A DNA stretch of 64,000 nucleotides, from assembly GCA_024663395.1 (NCBI GenBank), contig JANFAH010000004.1, positions 992,001 through 1,056,000 of the forward strand, given 5' to 3'. Shown in pieces: positions 1-10,572 of this stretch. This stretch comes from Pisolithus tinctorius (lineage: Eukaryota; Basidiomycota; Agaricomycetes; Boletales; Pisolithaceae). Made by a program: the position numbers and the translations under genes. The first letter of the stretch is position 1; every line of letters starts with the position of its first letter. The notes below the pieces were generated by a model. The model worked only from the letters and a program-made list of their open reading frames with translations, was not told the DNA's origin and searched no databases.

Positions 1-764
1 CGATCCGACAGGTATTTCTCTAATTCTTCGGAAGATTCTCTACCACCTACGGAGAGATATACAAGTGGTACGAGGTGGTGCGTCCGTGGTCAAAACCTTA
101 GGCAACCGGCAAGTAATCCTGTCACTCCTCTCCAGAATTATGGCGTCAATTGCGAGCGCTGCACCAATAGTGGTTGGTACGTCACGCCGCCAACATCATG
201 AGACCTGCGCATGGTGCTTGTTCCCCTGGTTTGACCCCGAAGTTCTCGAAGAATTCCTCTCTCTGGGGCTAAAGGCAGTTGGTATCCGTTTTGGAACTAC
301 GGCATCTACAATCAATGTTATGGGGTAAGAGTACCACCCGGCGACTCGACGATCCTACCCTCATCGACCTAACGTTGTCTTTGGAAGACTCTGTAGGTAC
401 ACCAATACTTCATCAAAGCTACAGACCTGAGCCAAATTCACGGCACTCTTATCAGTTGCGCCCCACTGTCGTGATGGATGGTGGCTCCGCCGTCTATCAT
501 CCATTTGTTAACTGTACTCCGCAACATACGTCCTTTAAAATCTTATCGCATCGCCCCTGCACAAGGAAACCCACGGTCCTTCTCAGTGGAACCCCGAAGA
601 GGCCGAAGTGTCGTGTCTCACGACAGCATGTTTGCGAAGCGGTGGTTCGGAAGTCCGACAAGATAGTAGTTTCTGAGCTTGATAATACAGTGATGGCGAT
701 TCGGCAATGAGAGTCCACTATTACACTCCTTCTGATACTCGTAATACATCCCACGGATTGTAAT
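1..764. other. left edge, no recognisable gene
   Basis: I see no gene here that I can support. Short open frames exist on both strands (for example + 279-710), but none carries a recognisable motif and none joins to a neighbour by plausible splice sites. The right part should be the 3' flank of the minus-strand gene that ends at 765. The left part could be an intergenic region or a decayed gene. Confidence 0.4.
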
Positions 765-1417
765 CTAACCTTGCTTCTCCACCTTGGCTACATGAGGTGT
801 TGCAAAGTGGATAGGGGGCGTCCTATCCACTACCGTGTAATAGAAACTAGTGATACGTCTGCCATGGTTGACGTCATCTCCCTGAGGTTCAACTCTGACA
901 AAAAAAAGGTAATGACAATATAATTCAGGTTGTGCTAATGAAAGCCCTGCCTCTGGCGCAGGGGGGAGAAGGAAGGGGCTTACTTTGCACTGAAGTGCAC
1001 GGAGACTACCCTCTGCGCCAGAGAGGCGCGTATACGGAACGGCATGACACGGGTGACGACAAACGAACCAGCAACGAAAGTTGGCTGTTTATGCACCCAG
1101 CGAGTTAACTGACATCCTGTGGGCCCAGACAATACACTCACATTGTCCGGCTTGTCGTCGTTTGTTGAGGTGATCTGCTCCCATTTCACGTCAACTCCCA
1201 GGCTCCCCGCTGCCTGAGACGCGAATTCCCCCTTAAATGTCTGGAAATCCTGAGGTTGGTGATTTTTCCTAACATCACAATCGGGAGAGAAGATTCGATC
1301 GAAAGAGGGTTCTGCTTTCACGTTCTCTGCAGCGCCAGTAGGCTGGAACAAGGCAGTCAGGTGTGACTGGATCCAGGGTGCTACGCTGCTAGCGCTCTCG
1401 GGCTCCGTCGAAGACAT
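765..1417 (-). CDS. small NTF2-like conserved basidiomycete protein
   Basis: A small protein in two exons. The first exon runs from the ATG at 1417 to about 984. The intron at 983-895 starts GTAAGC and ends TTGTCAG. The second exon adds about 40 residues and stops at 765. Without splicing the frame stops at once (TAA at 980), so the intron is well supported. The order of a helical N-terminus, an FSPD-like segment and a late strand reading AGSFVVTR then FRIRA resembles a short single-domain NTF2-like fold that I recall from Agaricomycetes. Function is unknown. No signal peptide or membrane segment is visible. Its promoter should lie to the right, toward the JmjC gene. Confidence 0.6.
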
Positions 1418-1776
1418 GGCGAGGCGTTAGAAGTACCACACGCGTTGGCGTATTTATACCAGCTGACCGACTCGAGAGCACACATAAATTCATGACATCA
1501 TATTACGACGTATTTCTCCCGTCAGATCCACAGTATATTGTATATTTTTCTACAGAACGAAATCATATCGCTGCATTCAAAGGCTACAAGTAAGGTAGTG
1601 CGTGCATGTACACAAGAAAGCAGATGCGGCATTAGTTTGCAAATCCTGTTCTCCCTGCGTGGCTTAACCAGCGCTCCCTCCCACCTTGCAAGCAAGCAAA
1701 TTGTTATACTTATCATACAATCCAAAAAGGTGATCCATCCTTCCTCGAAGAAAGACGAACGATGAATGAACTCGCG
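1418..1776. other. intergenic between two minus-strand genes
   Basis: This is the 359-base spacer between the stop of the JmjC gene (1777) and the start of the small NTF2-like gene (1417). It should contain the terminator of the first and the promoter of the second. I see no ORF with a recognisable product and no repeat. Confidence 0.5.
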
Positions 1777-4700
1777 TTAAATTTCATTCATCTCCTTCTC
1801 CTGTCGGCAACAAGATAGCCATGCATACCACATCATGGTACGCAGCTGTAGGACATCCTCTTTCCACGCCATCGACTGGTTCTGTTCTCGGAATTCTTTA
1901 GTAAGTTGTTCGCATCGAGCAATGTTCTCCGGGCTGACGAAGTCGATTGCAACTTTCACGCAGTCAGCCAGATTACAGACCTTGGGAGTGGCCCTAGGTG
2001 AACGTCTGACAAGCCGCGATATAGCATGTACTCACTTGATGGGCGCACCCGGCGGGTATAAACACGGCCTCCCCTGGTTTTTGATAAACTCTATGACTTT
2101 TTACTCCGAATGTGTCAAACAGCTCCTTCCTCAATTGACTATCCAGATAAAATTGCTGTGAGTGTATTGGATCATGCTGATAGTTAGTGGCCTTGAACTT
2201 CCGCCGCAAGAATTGGCGCAGTTTAGGGGAGTCACTAGCACGGAACAAGTCCCATGCCGCACAGCCTGGTTTTCCGTCTGGAGTTGGTGCAGTATACGTC
2301 ATGATGTTTAAAGCATCTGCCATATCCATGTGCAAGCGTGTCGAGCCTTTGCTCCCAGGAGACTCGGACGACGCCATCGCGTTGTACATCTTGGGTCCTG
2401 ATGGCACGTCAATCCCGATGATCCCTACTTCACAGTTCACATACCAAGGTCTGGAGCTACCGTGTTAATTGGGAAGTGCGAAGCGATGTTTAGTGCTCCA
2501 TCACGTCTAGAATAACTAGGTACCGGTACAGCTCTGCTGAAGTCTTCGTAGAGTTCGGGGAACGCCGTCTTGAAGTCAGTCGACGGAGGCCAGTCCTGGG
2601 ATCATTCAGTATTAGATTCACCTGCATCAACGTAAGTCACTTGCCTTCAACTTCCAACATTCTGTTCTACCCTGGTACTCCCCGAACTGAGAGAAAAATT
2701 CGCCCACAGTGACCCTTCTGTTGATATCGGTTTGGCACTCAAGGATCAGGCAACTCTGCGAATTGTACTTCTGCACGAAGTACTCGGGCGTCCACTGAAT
2801 CTGGAACTTAGGAAGGATTCCAGTAACTACAAGGGGCTCTCCTTTCGCCCAAAGCGATCGAAAGACGTCCTCAGTCAGATCAGAATCAGGGATGGTAACA
2901 GTTGGGTGTGACGGTATTTCGGGAGAGCCACCAGGACCCTCTTGTTGCGAGTCTGTATCCAGAGAGATCCCTGACTGGCCTGCATTGGCGCTGACCGGCG
3001 TTGTCCCTTCTGCTCCCTGAGCATTCCCGTTGACAGTGCCTACCTGGGGCGAACTCGTTACACCATGTGCTTCATTACCAGATGCATCGGCGCACTGTCC
3101 GGTATCAGTTGTCTTTGTAGTTTCGTCCATCCCGTTCTGCAAGGTTGGATCAATAGCTCCCACACTGGGTAGTGCATCGACATCTGGCTGCTGTAGCAAC
3201 TCTTCCATCTCCTTTATCGCCTCCTCGAGCTCCGTCTGGCAGAATCGCGTCATAGGAGAGAAATCTTTGAAAACGTGCTCATTCCTTCTTGTGCAGGACA
3301 AGAAGAACGGATTCGAATGTGCATGCTTTTCTCGTCGTGCTTGAAGGGTAGCAATCTCCGCCTGTGTGGCACCTGGTCGGTCTTCGGTCAACTCCCTGAC
3401 TTGTTCAAAGCATTCCGCACACGCTTCGCGACCGCATAGTCGGCACATCCAACTACACGAAAATATTGAAGTCATGCACGTATCTGTAGATATGTGCAAC
3501 GTAAATTACAAACCCAGATGATCGCGCCCACACTTACCGCACGTGGCCCGGACTTCGCTCTCTCGCGTCCGCCGTATTAACTCATGGACAGCAAGGTGCC
3601 CCAACTCCTTACGGAGAATTGGCAACAAAGCCTGCGCGACAGTTCTCTGCCGTTGCCGTAAAAGAAGGTTAGCGACCTTCAGGGAAGCGCGCCGCAGCTA
3701 AATTACCTTTATCCGCCGTATATGTGTAGCAGTCAACGGAACGTTCCATTGACCAGGGATATTCATATTTGGTGCATCTGGCTTAAGGTTCTCCACAAAG
3801 CTGACATACTGAATATTCCGTTGGTCATCCCTGAGGAAATAACGGATACCCTGGAATCTGCATGTGTCTCCGGCCCAGCGTCGTGTACAAGATACGCAGC
3901 GTGGGAATTGTTCCGCTCTATATCGATTTGACATGCACCGAGCAAACTGGAGCTCCGTTGTCATAGTTGATGGGTCACCCTGCGCGCCGTTGGTCGCCAT
4001 GACGAAGAGCATTCCACCTGTCTAAATCAGCCGAAAGTTTTTGGAAGCGAACAATGCAAACGTTTACCTCCTACCCTCTCCTTTCCCTTATCTCCAGGAG
4101 CGACAACATAGGGGATGGCTGGCATGAGTTGTGCTGTAGAAGATTCAATGTCAGCGGATTCCAAAGGGAGATATACTGACCATTTTGAGCAGCGATCTGA
4201 GCTGCCTCACTCCTCTTTTTGGCATTGTATCCACGTTTCGAAGGCGCTTTAAGGGCATGAGCAAATTCTGAGGATGGCATGTCGAACCTGCATGTCTTAC
4301 CATTCCCATCGCCAGCTTTCGATTTCGTTCTTGCCTTCTTGGATTTGGAGGGAGGATCGTCGGCTTCAGTAGAAGGGCGCTTTTGTACCTGGGTTGGGGG
4401 AGGATGATGCGAGTACAGCATGGCAGGGAACATTGCAGGTGGTGCGTGCACCAATGCACCCATTTCGTACATGGGCTGTGCTGGTAGGGTATATCGTGCA
4501 GCTGCTAGACGAACGGAGGCCCTTTCAGCATTCTGTAAAGCTTGATGGCGAGCATGACTTAGAAATAAAGTGGTGGGTATGTATGACAAAAATGATAATT
4601 ACCACCATGGGGGTGAGAACTCATAGGATGCAATTGTTGTTGCTGAGAGGATTGTGGAAATTGATCTAATTTTGTTGAATTGCGAGTCAGTGGGAGTCAT

Positions 4701-5290
4701 GTAGAAAGTGACAGGAATCGAACTATTTTGGGGATAATCTCCAGATATCGCTGTGTCGAACACCTAGGAGTCAGAGTTTAGGTGGAGAGATGGGTTCGAG
4801 TTGCATTACCAGTTCGTTCGTCCGAGTACATCGGGGTCACAGCAGGGGGGCCATAGTGGACGTTTGACATCTCTGGCTGAGGATGTGGCCATGGGTTGCC
4901 GGACATGGGGTAAGGCCCACTGTCCTCCATTCGCGGGCGAACCTGTCTGCTTTGCATGTCACCACCATTCATCTCAGGATACATGTGCGGCTGCATAGGG
5001 TATGGACGGGCAGGAAGAGGCAGTCCGGTTTCGGGCCTGCGTTTCGTTCCAGACTGATCATCGTTGACGGGTCCCCAACTTGCGGCGCGCAGGTGAAAGG
5101 AGGAAGCAGTGCCAGGATGCTGGGGGTACTGTGCGTGGTGGGGATGCTGAGGATGTTGATATGGGGGCACGCCGGGGCCAGACGAGAGACTTGGGAGATG
5201 AGGAGCATGGGAATAGGCAGAAGAGTCGGAGGATGGGTTGAGGAGTTGGCTGATGGAGGTACGCTTGTGGTTGTCATGCATTCCGTTCAT
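1777..5290 (-). CDS. JmjC-domain histone lysine demethylase, KDM3/JMJD1-like
   Basis: A multi-exon nuclear protein. The N-terminal part (5290 to about 4100) is low-complexity, rich in His, Pro and Ser, with a basic stretch near 4330-4380. Next comes a Cys-rich zinc region (about 4000-3400) with pairs such as CVSC, CGKC and CRLCGREACAEC, then an acidic linker (about 3350-2900), then the JmjC domain (about 2830-1780). The Fe(II) ligands are visible: HMD in LHMDMADALN (2325-2340) and the second His in GCAHQV. The exon after it reads NLADCVKVAIDFVSPENI, typical of KDM3 enzymes, which remove methyl groups from H3K9 using 2-oxoglutarate and oxygen. The ATG at 5290 opens the conserved-looking start MNGMHDNHKR. 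Introns are short; the one at 2596-2644 has a GC donor. H3K9 specificity is inferred from family. Confidence 0.85.
2596..2644 (-). other. GC-AG intron in the JmjC gene
   Basis: Reading on the minus strand, the exon ends TTG AAG and the intron begins GCAAGTGAC and ends CCCAG before GAC TGG CCT. This gives the junction WKLK/DWPP in the correct frame. The donor AG/GCAAGT is the ideal form of the minor GC class. Using the GT two bases further in would break the frame. Confidence 0.75.
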
Positions 5291-6267
5291 TGCTGATACC
5301 ACCAGTACACACCACGACGAGCGTCGGCACGCGGGTGCAGAGGATGTGTAAGTTCGGTAGAGACAACGGACGACTCTGAGCTCAGAAGGAGGTGGTGGCA
5401 AGTCGCGGAGTCGGAGTAGAGAGTTCGTCCACTGACTCCGACTCGACACGCCCACTCGGCCGTCCCGGCAACTGCCCCCGGCGCTGTCTCGGCATCTCTG
5501 AGCCGCGAACCTCTCAATCGCCCCTCTGCTCCTATCCTCCCTCAGTGTCCTCAGAGAATCACGGCGTTCACAGGCTTCTTGGGAATTTAATAGTCTATTG
5601 CCAGCCTCGTGTCGCGCTCAACGTCACTATCGTTCTGATCAATGTCATCGACCCACTGCACATGTCCCAATTGATCACCACATGCATAACCACGAGTACT
5701 GTGTCCTACGTAAAACTACCGGTGTCTTCATGTATACTAGTGACGTGACGTGATTCATTGACCCAGCGACGTAGCAATGTGTGTAATACGTTCGACCACA
5801 GCAACCCATAATCATCAACCGATCACAAAAATCACAAAAGCCAACCAAAAAGCCCAATCGAAAAACAAAGATGAACAATGTGAACAATGTGCATGCAGAC
5901 CTAGATGTATTTGCGGAAGAACGCGGCGACCTTCAGATGTAATGGGAAGATATAGGGCGCAGTGAGCATCATGAAAAGTCTTCCGAAGGTCGCCCACCAC
6001 CGTCAGGGCGACTCCTGTGGGATCGGCCGCTCAGGTGCACCTATCACTACCAACAGATGGTAGTACCGAGCACGCCTCGCTACTCATACTCGAAGGTTCG
6101 CTTTCTTTTAAAAAGAGTCTTTGCCCATGCTCATGACATCTCAATCGATAAGAAGGCTCACCTGGGGGAGAGGGTAATGCGCTAGAAGCTACTTCCCTTT
6201 TCGGTAATCATTGCCGGTTTCCCCATATCGCCTGCAACCTGTGTTAGCCTGTCAACGTTGCTCGAGT
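5291..6267. other. upstream region of the JmjC gene
   Basis: Nearly 1 kb with no gene, lying between the start of the JmjC gene and the shifted-frame tail of SSK1. It should hold the JmjC 5' UTR and promoter. A small tandem repeat of the nonamer GAACAATGT lies near 5872-5890 in an A-rich stretch. No other structure is evident. Confidence 0.5.
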
Positions 6268-6544
6268 TCATGCATATGCACCTGAACAAGGTGAGGTTTT
6301 GGCGACTGGAACATGAATCAGGATGGACATTTTCTCTTTTCTCTTTTTCCTAAAAAAATCACCTGTAGCTGGTTCCCTATCCTGCCATTCTCCATTCCCA
6401 CCAGTGTCGCAGGGTGGCATCGTGCCTGCAGGATCTTCTTGGCCATCAGCAGCTTTCTCCGCGGGCGCGGGCACGATTGTGGAGGATGTGGTGGTGGATA
6501 TTGCCTCAGATGAGCCTTCAACCCGACCCTTGGGCGAGGATCGG

Positions 6545-9500
6545 CTAGCACCATCGCCCACCGGCGTGGCCCGGCCATCTGGCACATGCAAGCCGCCGCG
6601 CGACGACTTGGGCTTGCACCGACTGTTCAGAAGAAAGTGTCTTTTCTTCATCAGAAGGCATATCCGCCCACATCTGTAGGATCTTGATTGCGCCCCATTC
6701 GATGATCTTGTTGTTGAGCCACTGAAGAGACACGGGTTTTGTCAAGAAATCGTTGCACCCAGCAGCAAGTGCCGCGACTCGATCGCTCTCGAGAGAAGAC
6801 GCCGTCAGTGCGACGATAATCACCGAGTGGTGGTAAGAGGATGCGCGAAAGTCGCCGGGGGGCGTACGTGGACCGCCGTCGGACTGGGGAGTCACCGGTA
6901 CACAGGCAGCCTTTTGGCTTTCGAGGTCTCGTATCTCCTTTGTCGCTTCGATACCATCCATGACCGGCATTTGTATATCCATCTGTCCATATATTATCAT
7001 GCTCCATGACTCCTTCGAATGCGACAATGCACTCACGAGAATAAGTTGGAAATTGCCATCCCGCCACTTCTCCACCGCCTCTGCTCCATTTTTTGCAACA
7101 TCATATTTCACCTTCTTTTTCTTCATGAACGTGGAAAGAATAGTGCGATTGATGGGGTTATCTAGATAGCGACGTCCGTCAGAAAGGGGTTGTTCCACGC
7201 CCATCTTTGTTAGGTCGCCTACCGTCAACGATGAGCACACTGATTGGCGGGACAATCATGGTTTCCGAGGCGCCCTTGCCGGTTTTGTTCGAAGCAGACC
7301 CTTGCATGGCCATCTTTTGGCTTAATGCAGCACGCTTTGCCTTCCTCCTTGCAAACCAGCTGGTCGGAGATTCCACACCGCTTGGCGACCCCGGCTGTGA
7401 TGGTGTCTTCCTTGATTCTGCAGTGTTCGACCTCCGAGGCAGCGGGGCAGCAGCAGACTGCGCCGGTGGCTCGTCATCAGCAAGGACAGAAGACTTCCTA
7501 ACCTTCCTGCTCTCGTTCAAATGTGTCGATGTCGGGGTTTCAGTAGGACTCTGCGTATCCTGTCGGCTAAGACCAGAAGGATGTACCGTCGCGAAGGGAA
7601 GAGAAAAGTGCGGTGGACTCTTTGAGCGCAATCTCTCCTGCTTCGGTGAAAGGAATTGTATCTTGTTTGCCCTGTCACTTAGAGAACTAGCTGATGGTTG
7701 TCGTATGACTTTTGCACGAGGGTTGAATACGATACCGGCAGGTTGGCCGTCCGGACTGGAGATCATGAGCCCACTGGCCGGAGCCGATCCATCAGGGAAA
7801 GTATTCTGCGGTATCTGCGATGGAAAGTGGCGACGGTGGATGCAAAACGTGGGTAGTGCCATCCCGTGGCGACTTTACCACTGACCTGTCAGATGTCGAA
7901 CGAGCAGAACTCCAGGGTCGCGTCAACGGCGACTTGGGACAAGTTGGTGGTACTTGGCTGAAGAATGGAGACCCGTGTATCGCAGGGCTTACTGGGGATG
8001 TGGCAATAGGAGTGAAGGAAGGGTCAACGTGCGGTTTGGTCAAGGCCGTATGAAGTGCCGTAAGGAACCTGCGAGGACCGGCTGGCTTGGGGATAATCAT
8101 AACCTCCAGTGGAGGTTGAAATGCATTGGCAGCCAGGTCGCATTGCACGATGTCCCTGACTACTTTGTAATTCGTGAGACTGGTGAAATGGACGACGATA
8201 TTTGCGACACCGGATGGAGGGGTTGACGACGGCCCGTAGCCCATTGCTCTGGCTACTTGAGGAGTGGATTTAGGTCGGTGGTTGAATGACGGTCGCTTGC
8301 GAGAGAACGCTGAAGACGACGAACTGTGCTGCTCTGCGCGATATTTCTGTATCTGCTCGCGCAAAACAGAAACATTGTCATCAATAAAAATAAATGACAC
8401 CGAGGGGCTGCGGGCACCGCCATTTGGTGCGCCGGCGTTCTCATGCGGATTGTGAGACTCGGACGTGTTCCACTGCCGATTCTTTGGTTTGGCGTAAGAG
8501 GTGTTGTTCAATGGGGCCTGGGCACTTTCAGGGGAAACGGGGGCCGCAGCTTCCCCAGCGCCAAAGGTTTCGCCTTCCTGCTCAGGCGACACGTGGCTGA
8601 CATCCAATCCCCAAGCAGTGAGGTAACTCGTTAAGTGATGGGCAAAGGAGCTGCTGCCGCACGCATACAGGGTCGCTTTCTTTCCACGCAGCGATTCCGA
8701 GAACTGCGTCAATTCTTCCAGGGTCGGTTCCTTGGCAATGCGGGTTCCGGATAAGAGGGGTGATGCACTACCTGACACAGGGGCTGGTCTGGCATTAATG
8801 GCGCTCAGGGACCCTCGCTCCAAACGGAAAGCAATTTCACAGACACGCCCTGGGAGGTTGCTTCGTCTAGGCAAGTCGCAAGTGAAAGATGCCTTGGAGC
8901 GTAAAAATAACCGCTGAGCTAGCGGACTTGTAAAGTTTTGTCTGGACCGAAGAGGGCTCGGATCGGGATTCGTTGGCGTAGTGGCCATGTCATCGTCCAT
9001 ATCAGAATCCCCGAAATTGTGCGTTATTTCAAAGACACAGAAAACGTGTCCGTCGCTCACAGACCAGGGAAGCGAGCCATCATCCCTCTTCCCCGTTGTT
9101 CCCTCGGTTGTAGGGGATTCGGGAGAGTCACTATCTGATGGAGATTTGATAGATAGGCCGACATCAACCGAATCTCCTGGGCGCGCAGTGCTGATCACTT
9201 GTCGGATAACCTTGCTTTTGAATCAGAAAGGCCAGGGAACTTCTTGCGAGATATGCTCACGTGTGTCAAGGTAGTAGACAAGGCAAACTCTTCCCCTCGG
9301 ACGACAACATGTCTCAAACCCACATCTCCATGAAAGAGGACCAGGTCCACACCTACTTCTGCTGCGCACCCGCTGAGGGCATCGCCAACACCTTGCAGAG
9401 TTTCGGCGATATCAAAGTCTGAAACAGCGATCGGCGCGCTAGGCGTGGAAAGTTCATGTTCCATCTGTTGGGACAGTCCGGAATTTACAAATAAGTCAGA

Positions 9501-10193
9501 CATATTCGCAGAGACGAAGTTAAGATTTTTCATGGTCGTCAGCATAGCAGACATGCAGGTTGTGGGCACCAGCAACGAACATGCTGCGTACTGCTCCTTG
9601 GCCGGGTCCAAAATTTGGACAGGACATATCTGTAAGAGCGTCTGCACGACCATTTGAACGGAGTCCGCAAGTTCTAGAGATAGTTCATGAAGGTGTGCGA
9701 CATCTGGCTGCGAATCGCATTGAGGCGACAACGACAACGTTTCGTCGGACACTGGAGAGATCAGACCATGGTATTGTCTGCGCGGGTTTTGCAGGTGCTC
9801 TAGTTGGGATGGTGACGGCGCCAAGAATGGGCGCGATAGATTGTGGGCATGAAGAGTTCCATCAGGCGAGTGTTGTTGCTGCGCTTTAAAGCGATAGCTC
9901 GCGACACCATCGGAATCCGAAGAGGCCTCATCCTGAGAGTACCGCCTGCTAAGCGAAGAGTGGTGGTCTTTTTCTGAATGATCCGACTCCCCATCCGATG
10001 TTGAGCTACCGGTGCCAGATCGCTCGAGCGCGTATACCACGGACCCGTGGAAAGACAGCGGCGGCTCTACTGCCCAAGTCAAACTGAACCTGTTTGGGCC
10101 AGGGTGCTCAGAAGTCGATGGACCGTCATCACAGTGAAAAGACGCGTGAGTGCGAGGATAGGCGGCCTGTTTTACCCCGCTCATGGCCAACAA
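6545..10193 (-). CDS. ssk1: SSK1-type two-component response regulator (HOG pathway)
   Basis: The receiver domain is near the C-terminus (about 7260-6680). The entry strand is ISVLIVD, completed by D NPIN across an intron at about 7237-7172. The phosphoacceptor Asp lies in MDIQMPVMDG after a 54-nt intron. The TAS (ALTAS) and Lys (LTKPVSLQWLN) switch residues are present. In yeast SSK1 receives phosphate from the YPD1 phosphotransfer protein and, unphosphorylated, activates the SSK2/22 MAPKKK of the osmotic-stress pathway. The long N-terminal part is Ser/Pro-rich and disordered, usual for basidiomycete SSK1. The start is ATG 10193, or 10184 three codons later. Two places look shifted by one base: near 7795 (EYFP then DGSA in another frame) and near 6590, where a family-like tail continues in a second frame to 6268. 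Either is a real lesion, an assembly error or, for the first, an intron. Confidence 0.85.
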
Positions 10194-10572
10194 CCGATAC
10201 GGTGAGGCAGAGGCAGGAGTGGGAGGTGGAAAGTAGTACCGGGCTAGGGCGACAATTTAGACGAGAGTTTAAAGGACAATCCTCACCAGAATATACGTGG
10301 AAGGTGACAGGTCTGGGATGGGGTGTTATGTATGGAAAGGAGTGAAGGGTACCCGGTTGACGTTGACCCCCATGCTCGGCAACGGCAGGTCATTTCCTTA
10401 GACCCTGCCTTTTTGAGTGACCGGTAGTCACGCGTGGCAGATTCCAAACACACCTCATCCAGGTGGTCCCCCTACGATCTAACCGTGCCTCGAACCATTC
10501 CAGTAGCACCAGTGCATTTCAAACGAGGGAAGCGATATATGAAATAACAAAAGACCCGTATGGTAAGGTAAA
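10194..10572. other. intergenic between ARS2 and SSK1
   Basis: A spacer of 379 bases between two minus-strand genes. It should carry the SSK1 promoter and 5' UTR and the ARS2 3' end. Only short frames without recognisable features are present. Confidence 0.5.

Noticed and set aside
279..710. A 143-codon frame at the left edge
   Set aside because: Considered as a decayed helicase or transposon fragment, but no residue pattern supports that.
4883..5296. Long open frame antisense to the JmjC N-terminus
   Set aside because: It mirrors the low-complexity Pro/His/Ser coding strand and has no motif of its own.
7207..7884. 225-codon plus-strand frame inside SSK1
   Set aside because: A shadow of the Ser/Pro-rich SSK1 coding strand. 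No family resemblance or splice context.
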